Part shown: positions 17,731-27,162 of the stretch, piece after piece | How the letters are laid out: every line of letters starts with the position of its first letter | Position numbering within the stretch: position 1 is the first letter of the stretch | NCBI GenBank assembly: GCA_938012815.1 | Contig: CALLVV010000031.1 | Location: 1-64,000 of the forward strand | From: an uncultured Propionibacteriaceae bacterium | GTDB lineage: Bacteria > Actinomycetota > Actinomycetes > Propionibacteriales > Propionibacteriaceae | Reading direction: 5' to 3' | Length of the DNA stretch: 64,000 nucleotides | Notes under the pieces: generated by a model | What the model was told of the DNA's origin: nothing | Databases searched by the model: none | What the model saw: the letters and a program-made list of their open reading frames with translations, nothing else | Position numbers and translations under genes: made by a program

Positions 17731-19146
17731 ATGAGCAAACCTGTCCCCGACGAGCAGCCCATGGCCTGGCGGTCGCTGTGGGCGATGGTGGTGGGGTTCT
17801 TCATGATCCTCGTCGACAGCACCATCGTCACCGTCGCCACCCCGACGATCATGCGGGAGTTGAGCGCGGACGTCACCTCCGTGGTGTGGGTGACGAGTGC
17901 CTACCTGCTGGCCTACGCGGTGCCGCTGCTGATCACCGGGCGTCTCGGTGACCGGTTCGGGCCGAAACGGGTCTACCTGATCGGGCTGGTGGTGTTCACC
18001 CTCGCCTCCTTGGGGTGCGGCCTGACCACCACTGTCGAACTGCTCATCGCAGCGAGGGTGGTGCAGGGGCTGGGTGCCGCGTTGATGACCCCGCAGACCA
18101 TGACCGTCATCACCCGCGTCTTCCCGCCGCACCAGCGCGGGATGGCGATGGCGGTGTGGGGCGCCACGGCGGGGCTGGCGATGCTCGTCGGCCCGATGCT
18201 CGGCGGTCTGCTGATCGGGCTGCTCGGCTGGGAGTGGATCTTCTTCATCAACATCCCCATCGGCGCGGCTGGCTACGTTGCGGCGCATCGTCTCGTCCCG
18301 GACCTGGAACAACACGCGCACCGCTTCGACTGGCTCGGGGTGGTGCTCTCCGGCACCGGGTTGTTCTGCATCGTCTTCGGCCTGCAGGAGGCCAGCACCC
18401 ACGACTGGGGTGCGATCGCGGGGCCCGTCTCCGTCGGGTCGCTGCTGGTGGTCGGGGTGTGTTTCCTCGCGGCCTTCGTGGTGTGGCAGCGGCTCAACCC
18501 CAACGAGCCACTGATGCCCCTGAAGCTGTTCGGGGATCGCAACTTCTCCGTCGCGAACCTGGCGATCGCCCTGGTCGGGATGACCAGCGTCGCCACCCCG
18601 TACCCGCTGATGATCTGGGCCCAACAGGCCCGCGGCCTGAGCCCGCTGCTCGCCGCCCTGGTGAACGCACCCTCCGCGGTGGTCACGCTGATCGTGGCGA
18701 AATGGAGCGGGCAACTGGTCAACCGGGTGCATCCCCGCTACCTGACCATGACCGGAGGTCTGGTGTGGGCGTCCTCGCTGCTGGCGGCCGGGCATTTCCT
18801 CGACACGACGACGCCGGTGTGGGTGCCGATCGTCCTGCTGACCTTCACCGGCGTGGCCAGCAGCCTGGTGTTCGGACCGCTGTCCACCGCGGCGACGGCG
18901 AACCTGCCCGTCACCTATGCCGGCGCCGGGTCGGGGGTCTACAACGCCACCCGGCAGGTGGGTTCGGTGCTGGGCAGCGCCATCGTCGCAACCGTGATGA
19001 GCACCCTGCTGGCCGCCGACAACCAGACCCCAGACAGCATCGCTTCGGCCATGTCGGGGACGTTGTTGTTGCCCACCGTGTCGATTTTTGCGGTGGCCGT
19101 CATAGCCTGTTTCCTCGAACGCCCGAAGCACCAGCGAAAGAGCTGA
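17731..19146 (+). CDS. DHA2-type MFS multidrug exporter
   Basis: A 471-residue transporter with about 14 predicted helices, as expected for the EmrB/QacA (DHA2) group. The first helix has the DHA2 signature ILVDSTIVTVATPTI. Motif A reads GRLGDRFGPKRV, and motif C in helix 5 is degenerate (GPMLGGLL). It is probably a proton-coupled exporter of amphiphilic drugs or metabolites. The start is supported by TAGGAG about 7 nt upstream. It converges with the PMT gene 29 nt away. Confidence 0.9.
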   Translation: MSKPVPDEQPMAWRSLWAMVVGFFMILVDSTIVTVATPTIMRELSADVTSVVWVTSAYLLAYAVPLLITGRLGDRFGPKRVYLIGLVVFTLASLGCGLTTTVELLIAARVVQGLGAALMTPQTMTVITRVFPPHQRGMAMAVWGATAGLAMLVGPMLGGLLIGLLGWEWIFFINIPIGAAGYVAAHRLVPDLEQHAHRFDWLGVVLSGTGLFCIVFGLQEASTHDWGAIAGPVSVGSLLVVGVCFLAAFVVWQRLNPNEPLMPLKLFGDRNFSVANLAIALVGMTSVATPYPLMIWAQQARGLSPLLAALVNAPSAVVTLIVAKWSGQLVNRVHPRYLTMTGGLVWASSLLAAGHFLDTTTPVWVPIVLLTFTGVASSLVFGPLSTAATANLPVTYAGAGSGVYNATRQVGSVLGSAIVATVMSTLLAADNQTPDSIASAMSGTLLLPTVSIFAVAVIACFLERPKHQRKS

Positions 19147-19175
19147 CCCCGAAGCCGGTCGCCCCGACCCGCGTG

Positions 19176-20888
19176 TCAGATCCAGGTGCCGAACCACATG
19201 CGTGACAGCCACTCGGGGCGGGTCAGCAGGTCGTCGGTGAGGATCGGGTGGATGAACATGAAGTGCAGGATCACCACACCGATCGCCAAACCAACCAGCA
19301 TGGCGCGCACCCGGCGTTTCGGGTGATTCGCGGGGCCGAGGATCCTGCCCAGCGCCATCGCCAACCCCGTCACGTAGAAGGGCAGCAGCACGATGGCGTA
19401 GAAGAAGAACAACGGGCGGGCCGCGAACTGGAACCACGGCAACCACACCGACAGCACACCAAGCACGGGAACGGCGAACCGCCAGTCGCGGCGACCCAGC
19501 CACCACCAGATGCCCGCGACCAGCGCGGCGCAGGCCATCCACCACAGCACCGGGGTACCGATGCCGGAGATCACCCGAAGACAGGTGGTGTCGACGGCCG
19601 CGCAGCCCTGATCACCCGGCTGGATGTCGTTCTGTGCGTCGATGCCGATCGGCCGCACCATCACCAGCCAACCCAGGGGGTGGGCCTCGTAGGGGTGCTC
19701 CGCGTTGACCATCATGCCGTCACCCGTGTGGAACGAGAAAGCCGAGACGTGATAGTTCCACAACGCCCCGAGGTCGGCTCCTATCAGCTTCACGACGGGA
19801 TCGTCCGGGTGTTTGGTTCCCCAGTCACGCAGGTAACCACCCGAGGTGGTCAACCAGCCCGTCCACGAGGCGATGTAGACGGGGATCGCCAGCACCACCA
19901 TCGACAGGAAGGCCAAGGGGGCGTCCCCGAACAGCGACCTCCACAGGCCCAGGATGTGGGCGTAGAGGATCAGACCCCCGACGGCACCGACCAGCAGGGC
20001 ACTCTGCACATAGCCGATGCGGGAACCGACGATGATCGTGGCACAGAGCATGAAAACCGACGCCACGCTCCAGGTGAGCCAGGTGACCTTGCGTCGCCTC
20101 CCTGCCCCGGCGAGCCTGCGGGCCCCGATGTCCCAGGCCACGGTCAGGATCCCGAACACCGCCATCACGTAGACGGAGTTCCACTTCACCGCACAGGCCG
20201 CGCCGAACATCACCCCGGCGACGAGCCGCCAGGGCCGGAACAGGACCAGCGGCCCGTAGTCGCCGTCGAGGGCGTCCAGGCTGTTTCTGCGCAGATAACC
20301 GGCCAGGCGCGAACGGAACCAGTCGCGATCCGCGACCAGTGCGGCGACGGCAGCCAGCACGAAGGTGGCCTGGAAGATGTCCAGCAGCGCGATCCGGCTC
20401 ATGGTGAAGGCCAGGCCGTCGAAGGTGATCAGCAACCCGGCGATGCCCCCGACCAGTGTGGAACGCGACAGGCGACGTGCCAAACGCACCGTCAGCAACA
20501 CCAGCAGTGCCCCGAAGACGCAGGCCGAGATCCGCCACCCGAAGGACGTCATCCCGAAGAAGTGCTCGCCCACGGCGATCAACCACTTGCCCAGCGGCGG
20601 ATGCACCACGTAGGCCGGGTTCTCGGTGAAACCGCTCAGGTCGCCGGCAGCGATCTTGGCGTCCGTATCGAACAGTTTGTTGTCCTGCCACTGCCTCTCG
20701 TACCCGGAGTGCAGCAGCCCCCAGGCGTCCTTCGCGTAGTAGGTCTCGTCGAAGACGATCTTCCCCGGGAACCCGAGGTTCCACACGCGAATCAGGAAGG
20801 CGAAGACTGCGAGACCCGTGGCCACCAACCAACCGGCCAGCCGGTCCTGGAGTCGGCCATCCTCAAGTGCCTCGATAGTCCTCACCAC
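19176..20888 (-). CDS. pmt: Protein O-mannosyltransferase (PMT family)
   Basis: A 570-residue polytopic membrane glycosyltransferase of family GT39. The first extracytoplasmic loop has the catalytic DE pair in IVFDETYYAKDAW, and HPPLGKW follows (about residue 95), as in mycobacterial Rv1002c. It transfers mannose from polyprenyl phosphate mannose to Ser/Thr of secreted proteins during Sec export. The C-terminal half is hydrophobic with a PMT_4TMC-like end. The start is GTG at 20888. The divergent pairing with rsmI is the same as in mycobacteria, which supports both calls. Confidence 0.9.
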   Translation of the reverse strand: MVRTIEALEDGRLQDRLAGWLVATGLAVFAFLIRVWNLGFPGKIVFDETYYAKDAWGLLHSGYERQWQDNKLFDTDAKIAAGDLSGFTENPAYVVHPPLGKWLIAVGEHFFGMTSFGWRISACVFGALLVLLTVRLARRLSRSTLVGGIAGLLITFDGLAFTMSRIALLDIFQATFVLAAVAALVADRDWFRSRLAGYLRRNSLDALDGDYGPLVLFRPWRLVAGVMFGAACAVKWNSVYVMAVFGILTVAWDIGARRLAGAGRRRKVTWLTWSVASVFMLCATIIVGSRIGYVQSALLVGAVGGLILYAHILGLWRSLFGDAPLAFLSMVVLAIPVYIASWTGWLTTSGGYLRDWGTKHPDDPVVKLIGADLGALWNYHVSAFSFHTGDGMMVNAEHPYEAHPLGWLVMVRPIGIDAQNDIQPGDQGCAAVDTTCLRVISGIGTPVLWWMACAALVAGIWWWLGRRDWRFAVPVLGVLSVWLPWFQFAARPLFFFYAIVLLPFYVTGLAMALGRILGPANHPKRRVRAMLVGLAIGVVILHFMFIHPILTDDLLTRPEWLSRMWFGTWI

Positions 20889-20968
20889 GCGGACAGTCTA
20901 GGGGAGGGGGGTGCCGCGAATCGCCGGTCGGCATAGCAGCAGCCGGGCATGACCTCCGCAACAGGGCC

Positions 20969-20974
20969 TAGGCT
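20969..20974 (+). promoter_or_regulatory. -10 element TAGGCT of leaderless rsmI operon
   Basis: TAGGCT lies 7 nt before ATG 20982, with no Shine-Dalgarno sequence in between. It is probably the promoter of the rsmI-tatD-ksgA operon. Confidence 0.5.
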
Positions 20975-20981
20975 GGCCGGC

Positions 20982-21830
20982 ATGGAATCCACGCGAGGCC
21001 GGTTGGTGCTGGCGGCCACCCCCATCGGTTCGCACACCCACGCCAGCCCGGCGCTGCGGGAGGCCCTGTCCGCCGCTGATGTGATAGCCGCCGAGGACAC
21101 CCGCCGCTTGGTCACCCTGCTGCGCCGCATCGACGTGACCACCACCGCCAGGGTGCTGTCCTATTTCGAGGGTAACGAGGCCGCCCGCACCACCGAACTG
21201 GTCGAGGCGGTGGCCGACGGGCAGGACGTGGTGCTGGTCACCGACGCGGGCATGCCGTCGGTCAGCGACCCCGGGTACCGCCTCGTGGCGGCCTGTGTCG
21301 AACGCGACCTGCCGGTCACCGCGGTTCCCGGGCCGTCGGCGGTGCTGACGGCGCTGGCGGTCTCCGGTCTGCCCAGCGACCGGTTCTGTTTCGAGGGTTT
21401 CCTGCCCCGGAAGGCGGGGGAGCGGCGCACCCGGCTGGCGGGACTGGCGGCTGAGGAACGCACCATGATCTTCTTCGAGGCCCCGCACCGGCTCCATGAA
21501 TGGCTGCTCGACGCCGCCGATGTGTTCGGCGCGGACCGGCGGGCCGTGGTCTGCCGGGAACTGACGAAACCCCACGAGGAGATCGTCAGGGACGGCCTGG
21601 CCGGGCTGGCCGGATGGGCGGCCGGTGGGGTGCGCGGCGAGGTCACCGTCGTCGTCGCCGGGGCGGAACCCCTCCGGGCCGGGACGGACGATGCCCTTGA
21701 ACTGGTGGCCTCCCGGATCGCGGATGGTGAGAAACTGTCCCGGGCCGTGCGTGCCGTCGCCGACCTGCTCGGGGTCCCGCGCAAGGAACTCTACGAGGCC
21801 GCGCTGGCGGCCAGGAAGAAGGAACGATGA
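20982..21830 (+). CDS. rsmI: 16S rRNA 2'-O-ribose C1402 methyltransferase
   Basis: A 282-residue tetrapyrrole-methylase-fold enzyme that methylates the ribose of C1402 in 16S rRNA using SAM. Motifs are the N-terminal RLVLAATPIG, AEDTRR, the SAM-binding VTDAGMPSVSDPGYRL, and PGPSAVLTAL. ATG 20982 was preferred over the upstream ATG 20949 because the family begins just before LVLAATPIG and a -10 hexamer precedes it. The stop overlaps tatD as ATGA. Confidence 0.92.
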   Translation: MESTRGRLVLAATPIGSHTHASPALREALSAADVIAAEDTRRLVTLLRRIDVTTTARVLSYFEGNEAARTTELVEAVADGQDVVLVTDAGMPSVSDPGYRLVAACVERDLPVTAVPGPSAVLTALAVSGLPSDRFCFEGFLPRKAGERRTRLAGLAAEERTMIFFEAPHRLHEWLLDAADVFGADRRAVVCRELTKPHEEIVRDGLAGLAGWAAGGVRGEVTVVVAGAEPLRAGTDDALELVASRIADGEKLSRAVRAVADLLGVPRKELYEAALAARKKER

Positions 21831-22690
21831 GCCTTCCGGATAATCTGCCCGCAGCGCCTGACATGCTTCCTGCGCATGTCATCGACAATCACACCCATCT
21901 TGGTTCCACTGCCGAGTACTCCGGCCTGGGTGTTGCCGAATCACTCGATGCGGCCGCCGCCGTCGGGGTGGTCGGGGTGGTGGACGTCGGCTGCGACCTG
22001 CCGTCCTCGCGCGCCGCGGCGCAGCTGGCAGCAACCGACCCCAGGGTCCGGGCGGCCGTCGCCATCCACCCCAACGATGCCGCCCGGCTCTTCCAACGCG
22101 ACGGGCTGGTGGCCCTCGACGCCGAGCTCGCAGAGCTGCCCGCTCTTGTCGCGCTGCCCGGGGTGGTGGCGGTCGGCGAAACCGGCCTGGACCATTACCG
22201 CACCCGCGATACGGAGGCCCAACGGGCACAGGCCCACAGCTTCCGGTTCCACATCGCACTGGCCCGGGAACGAAATCTCACCCTCGTCATCCACGACCGC
22301 GACGCCCATGCGGACGTCCTGAAGGTCCTCGACTCCATGGAATCTCCCGAGCGGGTCGTGATGCACTGCTTCTCCGGGGACGCGGACTTCGCCCGCGAAT
22401 GCGTGGAACGCGGTTTCTGGTTGTCCTACCCGGGGGTGGTGACCTTCGGGTCGGCCGGGTCGCTGAGGGAGGCGGCGAAAGTGACGCCCCTGGAACGCAT
22501 CCTCGTCGAGACCGACGCCCCCTACCTCACGCCAAAACCGCAGCGCGGCAAACCCAACGCCCCCTATCTGCTGCCCCACACCGTCGCTTTCCTGGCCGAC
22601 CTGCTCGGCATTGACCTGGCAGACTTCTGCCGCCGGGTGATGGCCAACACCGAGGCCGCCTACGCGACCTGCTGGGGCGGCGATGACTGA
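21827..22690 (+). CDS. tatD: TatD-family metal-dependent hydrolase/DNase
   Basis: A 287-residue TIM-barrel metalloenzyme. Metal ligands are seen in DNHTHLG (HxH), VGETGLDHY, VIHDRDAH, MHCFSGD and ETDAPYLTP, all in the usual order. TatD proteins are 3'-5' DNA/RNA exonucleases linked to repair and RNA quality control. It is placed between rsmI and ksgA, overlapping both, as in other actinobacteria. Confidence 0.92.
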   Translation: MSLPDNLPAAPDMLPAHVIDNHTHLGSTAEYSGLGVAESLDAAAAVGVVGVVDVGCDLPSSRAAAQLAATDPRVRAAVAIHPNDAARLFQRDGLVALDAELAELPALVALPGVVAVGETGLDHYRTRDTEAQRAQAHSFRFHIALARERNLTLVIHDRDAHADVLKVLDSMESPERVVMHCFSGDADFARECVERGFWLSYPGVVTFGSAGSLREAAKVTPLERILVETDAPYLTPKPQRGKPNAPYLLPHTVAFLADLLGIDLADFCRRVMANTEAAYATCWGGDD

Positions 22691-23540
22691 TACCGGCCTG
22701 CTCGATCCCGCCTCGGTGCGACGCATCGCCGCCGACCTGGGGCTCCGCCCCACCAAACAACGCGGCCAGAACTTCGTCATCGACGCCAACACGGTGCGGC
22801 GCATCGTCTCGCTGTCCGGGATCGGACCCGACGACGTGGTGCTGGAGATCGGGCCCGGGCTGGGGTCGCTGACCCTCGGTTTGCTGGAGGTGGCGAGCGA
22901 GGTGAGCGTCGTCGAGATCGACGAACGCCTCGCTGGAAGGCTGAAGGCCACCGTCGCGCAACGACTGGGCCGGGACGCGGCGGCACGCCTGAACGTGGTG
23001 GCCGCCGACGCCATGACCGTCACGGAACTGCCGGGCCGGCCGCCGACCGCGGTGGTCGCGAACCTGCCCTACAACGTGTCTGTGCCGGTGCTGATGCATC
23101 TTCTGGAGAGTTTCCCGTCGTGGCGGCGGGGCCTGGTGATGGTGCAGCTGGAGGTGGCCGACCGGCTCGTGGCGCGACCCGGTTCGAAGGTCTATGGGGC
23201 GCCCAGTGCGAAGCTGGCGTGGTGGGCCTCGGCGAAACGGGTCGGCACCGTGCCCCCGAAGGTGTTCTGGCCCGTGCCGAACGTCGACTCGGGGCTGGTG
23301 AGGTTGGAACGCCGCGACCCGCCCGCGACCACCGCCACCCGGGAGCGGACTTTCGCCGTGATCGACGCGGCCTTCGCGTCGCGCCGCAAGATGCTGCGGG
23401 CGGCGTTGTCGGGGATGTTCGGTTCCTCGGCGGCGGCCTCCGAGACCATCGAATCGGCGGGCATCGATCCACAGGCCCGGGGCGAGGCCCTGGACGTCAC
23501 GGACTTCGCTGCCATCGCGAGCAGGCAGCAGGTAGGTTGA
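22683..23540 (+). CDS. rsmA: 16S rRNA dimethyladenosine transferase
   Basis: A 285-residue KsgA enzyme that dimethylates A1518 and A1519 in helix 45 of 16S rRNA. The SAM-binding motif I is EIGPGLGSLT, preceded by GQNFVID, and the catalytic motif IV is NLPYNVSVP. It overlaps tatD by 8 nt. The end of the gene contains the hexamer TAGGTT that probably serves ispE. Confidence 0.94.
   Translation: MTDTGLLDPASVRRIAADLGLRPTKQRGQNFVIDANTVRRIVSLSGIGPDDVVLEIGPGLGSLTLGLLEVASEVSVVEIDERLAGRLKATVAQRLGRDAAARLNVVAADAMTVTELPGRPPTAVVANLPYNVSVPVLMHLLESFPSWRRGLVMVQLEVADRLVARPGSKVYGAPSAKLAWWASAKRVGTVPPKVFWPVPNVDSGLVRLERRDPPATTATRERTFAVIDAAFASRRKMLRAALSGMFGSSAAASETIESAGIDPQARGEALDVTDFAAIASRQQVG
23533..23538 (+). 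promoter_or_regulatory. -10 element TAGGTT inside rsmA end, for ispE
   Basis: TAGGTT lies 6 nt before the GTG of ispE, within the last codons of rsmA. It could give ispE and the MarR gene an internal leaderless promoter besides readthrough. Confidence 0.4.
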
Positions 23541-23544
23541 GCCC

Positions 23545-24444
23545 GTGAAGGAAGTGCGGGTGCGGGTGCCGGCCAAGGTGAACCTGGCGCTGAACGTCGG
23601 AGCCACCGACAATGAGGGCTATCACGCCCTCGGAACCCTGTTCCAGGCGGTGTCGCTGTTCGACGACCTGGTGGCGCGACCCGCCGAGGCCGGGGTGTTC
23701 CGGGTGAGTTTCCGGGGCGAGGGCGCATCCGGCCTGCCCGTCGACGACACCAACCTCGTGGTCCGTGCGGCCCGGCTACTGGCCGAGACCTGTGGGACGG
23801 GGAACCTCGGGGCGGAGATCCGGGTCCACAAACGCATCCCCGTCGCGGGAGGCATGGCCGGGGGATCGGCCGACGCCGCCGCCACCCTGGTCGCCTGCAA
23901 CCAGTTGTGGGGGGCAGGCCTGGAGCCGGGGCAGCTCCACGCTCTCGCGGCCCGGCTCGGCGCCGACGTGCCCTTCCTGCTGTGCGGCGGCACCGCCGTC
24001 GGTACCGGGCGGGGGGAGAAGCTGAGGCCCGTGCCGGTGCGCGGCAGCCTCCAGTGGGTGCTGGCGCTGAGTCACCACGGCCTGTCCACCCCGGCGGTGT
24101 TCCGGGAGTTCGACCGCATCAGTCCGCCCCGGCCCACCGGAATCGATCCCGGCTTGCTGGCCGCCTTGGCCGGTGGTGATGTTCACAGTGTGGGTCCGCT
24201 GCTCGGAAACGACCTGCAGCGGGCGGCCGTCAACCTCCACCCCGAGCTGGCCGACGTCCTGGCGATGGGACGCGAGGCGGGCGCGGCCGGCGCCCTGGTG
24301 AGCGGTTCCGGCCCCACCATCGCCTTCCTGGCCGACACTCCGGCCGCGGCCGATGCGATCTCCGGCCGGCTGGCGCTGTCCTCCCGGGTCCGTGCCGTGC
24401 GCCGTGTCCACGGGCCGGTGCCGGGCGCACGGATCGTGAACTGA
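23545..24444 (+). CDS. ispE: 4-diphosphocytidyl-2-C-methyl-D-erythritol kinase
   Basis: A 299-residue GHMP kinase of the non-mevalonate isoprenoid pathway. It phosphorylates the 2-hydroxyl of CDP-methylerythritol with ATP. Visible motifs are the substrate-binding PAKVNLALNVG at the N-terminus, the ATP-binding glycine-rich loop PVAGGMAGGSADAAATL, and the C-terminal ALVSGSGPTIAFL. The start is GTG 23545. A MarR gene follows after 10 nt. Confidence 0.94.
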   Translation: MKEVRVRVPAKVNLALNVGATDNEGYHALGTLFQAVSLFDDLVARPAEAGVFRVSFRGEGASGLPVDDTNLVVRAARLLAETCGTGNLGAEIRVHKRIPVAGGMAGGSADAAATLVACNQLWGAGLEPGQLHALAARLGADVPFLLCGGTAVGTGRGEKLRPVPVRGSLQWVLALSHHGLSTPAVFREFDRISPPRPTGIDPGLLAALAGGDVHSVGPLLGNDLQRAAVNLHPELADVLAMGREAGAAGALVSGSGPTIAFLADTPAAADAISGRLALSSRVRAVRRVHGPVPGARIVN

Positions 24445-24454
24445 GGGAGCAGGG

Positions 24455-24940
24455 ATGGACGAGGTCGACGAGGTGATGGCCGCGTGGCACCGGGAACGTC
24501 CCGACCTCGCCACCTCGCCCATGGGGGTGTGGTCGCGGATCCACCGGCTGGCGGCCCTTCTGAACAGGGAACGCAAACGCTGTTTCGCCGAACACGGCCT
24601 GGAGATCTGGGAGTTCGACGTCCTGGCGGCCCTGCGGCGCGCCGGACGACCCTACCGGCTGTCCCCGGGCCAGCTGCTGCAGCAGACCCACGTCACCTCC
24701 GGGACCATGACCAACCGGGTCGACCGGCTCCGCGCCCGGGGCCTGGTCATCCGCCGCTCCGACCCGAACGACGGTCGCGCCGCCCTCGTCGAGCTCACAG
24801 CTGTCGGCCGACGGGCCGTCGACGAGGCCCTCGGGGCGCTGGTCGAACTGGAGGAATCCCTGCTGGCCGGGTGGCCGGAGACGGAACGCCGGGCTCTGGC
24901 CGGGATGCTGCGGCGGCTTCTCACGGCCTCCCAGGACTGA
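24455..24940 (+). CDS. MarR-family transcriptional regulator
   Basis: A 161-residue winged-helix protein. The DNA-binding part spans about residues 45-115: FDVLAALRRAG, then the recognition segment HVTSGTMTNRVDRLRARGLV, and the wing RSDPNDGRAALVELT. It sits at the end of the rsmI-ispE operon with a good AGGGAG site. The regulated genes are not obvious. Confidence 0.88.
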   Translation: MDEVDEVMAAWHRERPDLATSPMGVWSRIHRLAALLNRERKRCFAEHGLEIWEFDVLAALRRAGRPYRLSPGQLLQQTHVTSGTMTNRVDRLRARGLVIRRSDPNDGRAALVELTAVGRRAVDEALGALVELEESLLAGWPETERRALAGMLRRLLTASQD

Positions 24941-25133
24941 TGCGACTCCCGTCACCGTCCGTCCCGGATCACCTGTCACGAATACGGGCGTCCGCTCAAT
25001 GAAGAAAACACCGGAAATCTCGCCAATGGCCGGCGAATGATCTGCGACGCGGCCCTCGGGAGGACCTTGAGGTCGCGATGTCGGCCAGGAAGGACACCGG
25101 GCACATGCGGGAGGCCCTGTTTTCGAGGCTTTT

Positions 25134-25156
25134 TCAGGTGCTTCACCTGATCTTTT
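25134..25156 (+). terminator. Rho-independent terminator after marR
   Basis: A hairpin TCAGGTG / CACCTGA (25134-25140 and 25144-25150) with loop CTT is followed by TCTTTT. The T-run is on the plus strand, so it serves transcripts of the rsmI-marR operon. It overlaps the stop codon of the opposing metallopeptidase gene. Confidence 0.7.
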
Positions 25157-26324
25157 CCGGACCCACCACCCAGGTGTTGCACTCGCCGATGGTCTCGGAA
25201 TGGAAGCCCCGCATCCCCCAGTACAGCAGCGAATCCGGGCTGCCGTGGATACCGTCGTCGACGAAGCTTTGCAGGACCTTGCGGAGGGCCTGGTAGTTCT
25301 TCTCGGTGAGCGCGAAAGAGTCGTCGCTACGAATCATTCCAGTGGCGTAGCACTCGGCCTGGATCTCCTTCCGGCGTTCCGTCTCGTTCCCGCCGGGAAG
25401 CTTTGAACTGGCGTTGAACAGTTTGCTCTGGGCCTGGAGGTGGTGCCCGTACTCGTGGAAGACCATGAGTTTGATCCAGATGGCGCTCGCGGAACTGTCG
25501 CGCAACAGGCTGCCGCCGAAGTACAGGTTTCCCCCGTTCGAACTGCAGTACACGGCGGGCGCCTGCACGGTGCCGCAGGGAGTGGATGCCGAGGCCCCGT
25601 CGTAGTAGTAGACGGGAAGGGAATGGGTGGAGTAGCCGAGCTGCTCGAAGACGGGAATCCATGCCCTGTGTGTGCACTCCACCGCGGCGTCAACCTGCTG
25701 TTTCATCTCGGCCATGGAGCCGGCGTGGCTTGGTTCGGGGCATCCGGTCACGTCGGGCCAGGGAAGGGCGTAGATCGGCGCCTGCTGCACCAGCTTCCAC
25801 GCCGGGTCGTCGGAATCGGGGCTGGGAAGAGGATCCAGATTTTCTTCGGGCACCTTCCAGCCGTCGTGTCCCTCCCTGCGGGGGGTCGGGTCTGGGGAGG
25901 GTGCTGTCGGCTCCGGTGAGCGGGTGTGCTTGGGCGGGGCGCTCCGCTGGGGTGCAGGGCTGGGTGGGGAAACCGTGACCTCGGCGGTGGGTGTGGGCCT
26001 GGGAGTTGACTCCCTCGGCCGGGGAGACGTGGTGTATGGCGTTGTCACAGCGGGTTCGGATGTCGTTTGATCCTTGGAGCCGAAGGAAGCCGCCAGCACG
26101 GCCAGCAGAGGAACCAGCACGACCAACCCGATCACGATGCCGAACGCCACCGGCACCCCCAGACCACCCTGCCGTGTTTGTGTTTGGGGGCCGTACTGGA
26201 AGCCGAAACCCTGTCGCCCTGGGACGTTCCAGTAGGGATTCGAGCTCCGCTCGTGTGTTGGCCGTTGATCCCAGATCGGCTGCTGACTCGCATGCCACTG
26301 CCCGCCCGGGCCCGGAACACTCAT
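25143..26324 (-). CDS. Membrane-anchored neutral zinc metallopeptidase
   Basis: A 393-residue protein. The first 45 residues are polar and Gln/Pro-rich, and residues 56-84 form one transmembrane helix (VPVAFGIVIGLVVLVPLLAV). A long Pro/Thr/Ser linker (about 90-165) that might be O-mannosylated follows, then a catalytic domain. The zinc motif is HEYGHH (about residue 290) and the downstream ligand region reads EIQAECYATG, as in the YpfJ-type putative neutral zinc metallopeptidases. The catalytic domain should face the outside. It is downstream of a TetR gene on the same strand (111 nt). Substrate unknown. Confidence 0.85.
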   Translation of the reverse strand: MSVPGPGGQWHASQQPIWDQRPTHERSSNPYWNVPGRQGFGFQYGPQTQTRQGGLGVPVAFGIVIGLVVLVPLLAVLAASFGSKDQTTSEPAVTTPYTTSPRPRESTPRPTPTAEVTVSPPSPAPQRSAPPKHTRSPEPTAPSPDPTPRREGHDGWKVPEENLDPLPSPDSDDPAWKLVQQAPIYALPWPDVTGCPEPSHAGSMAEMKQQVDAAVECTHRAWIPVFEQLGYSTHSLPVYYYDGASASTPCGTVQAPAVYCSSNGGNLYFGGSLLRDSSASAIWIKLMVFHEYGHHLQAQSKLFNASSKLPGGNETERRKEIQAECYATGMIRSDDSFALTEKNYQALRKVLQSFVDDGIHGSPDSLLYWGMRGFHSETIGECNTWVVGPEKIR

Positions 26325-26435
26325 TCCTCTTCCTTCTTCGTTCCGCCTGTCCGCAACTGCGCTGGCACGGGAAGGCTCGCACCCGCCCAGCTCATGCGCA
26401 TCCGGGGGTGTTCGTCCGGCGGGCGGGATGGATGG

Positions 26436-27098
26436 TCACCGCCGCCCGTCCTTGAGTTCGACGAGAAGCTTGGGCTCGGCCTTCAGGTTGGCCATCCCGT
26501 TCCAAGCCAGATTGATCAGATGCCGGGCCACCACCAGGCGCTCCGGTTCGCGGTCGTCCAGCCACTGCTGGCCGGTCATGGCCACCAACCCCACCAAGGC
26601 CTGGGCGTACAGATGCGCGTATCGTGGCTCGTGACCCAAGCGGGCGAACTCGGTTCCCAGGATCTCCTCCACCTGGATGGCGATCTCGCTGAGGATGGAG
26701 GCGAAAGAACCTGTTGGGTTCGCCAGCGACGAATCACGTGAGAGGATGCGGAAGCCATCCGGGCAGTGGTCGATGTAGTCGAGGAGAGCCAGGGCGCCGC
26801 GTTCCAGGGTTTCCCGGGGGCCAGCCCCGGGGTTGTTCAGTGCGTCTCGGATCTCCGCGTGCAGTGTGGTGGTTTCCCGCTCCACCACCGCCTGATAGGC
26901 GCCGTCCTTGCCCCCGAAATGCTCGTAGACCACGGGTTTCGACACCCCGGCCCGGGCGGCGATCTCCTCCACGGACGTGCCCTCGAAACCCCGCTCCGCG
27001 AACACCTCCCGGGAGATGGTGAGCAACTGCTCGCGCCGCTCCGCCGAAGTCAGGCGCACTCGTGAACGGCGGGCGCGTGTACTGGCGGGCGTTGGCAT
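26436..27098 (-). CDS. TetR-family regulator
   Basis: A 220-residue regulator with a basic N-terminus (STRARRSRVR). The helix-turn-helix is REQLLTISREVFAERGF, then TSVEEIAARAGVSKPVVYEHF. The C-terminal domain carries a TetR_C-like WLDDREPERLVVARHLINLAW. It resembles actinobacterial regulators of lipid metabolism genes, but no target is clear. ATG 27098 is preferred; ATG 27116 would add six residues. It lies between tag and the metallopeptidase on the same strand. Confidence 0.87.
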   Translation of the reverse strand: MPTPASTRARRSRVRLTSAERREQLLTISREVFAERGFEGTSVEEIAARAGVSKPVVYEHFGGKDGAYQAVVERETTTLHAEIRDALNNPGAGPRETLERGALALLDYIDHCPDGFRILSRDSSLANPTGSFASILSEIAIQVEEILGTEFARLGHEPRYAHLYAQALVGLVAMTGQQWLDDREPERLVVARHLINLAWNGMANLKAEPKLLVELKDGRR

Positions 27099-27162
27099 GA
27101 TTCCAGTTTCCCGCATCCGCGGGACGATACCCAAACAAAGAGGTTCCCGAGGCAATTGGCGC

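Noticed and set aside
20365..20613. Plus-strand frame inside the PMT gene
   Set aside because: It is antisense to well-conserved PMT motifs and has no translation signals.
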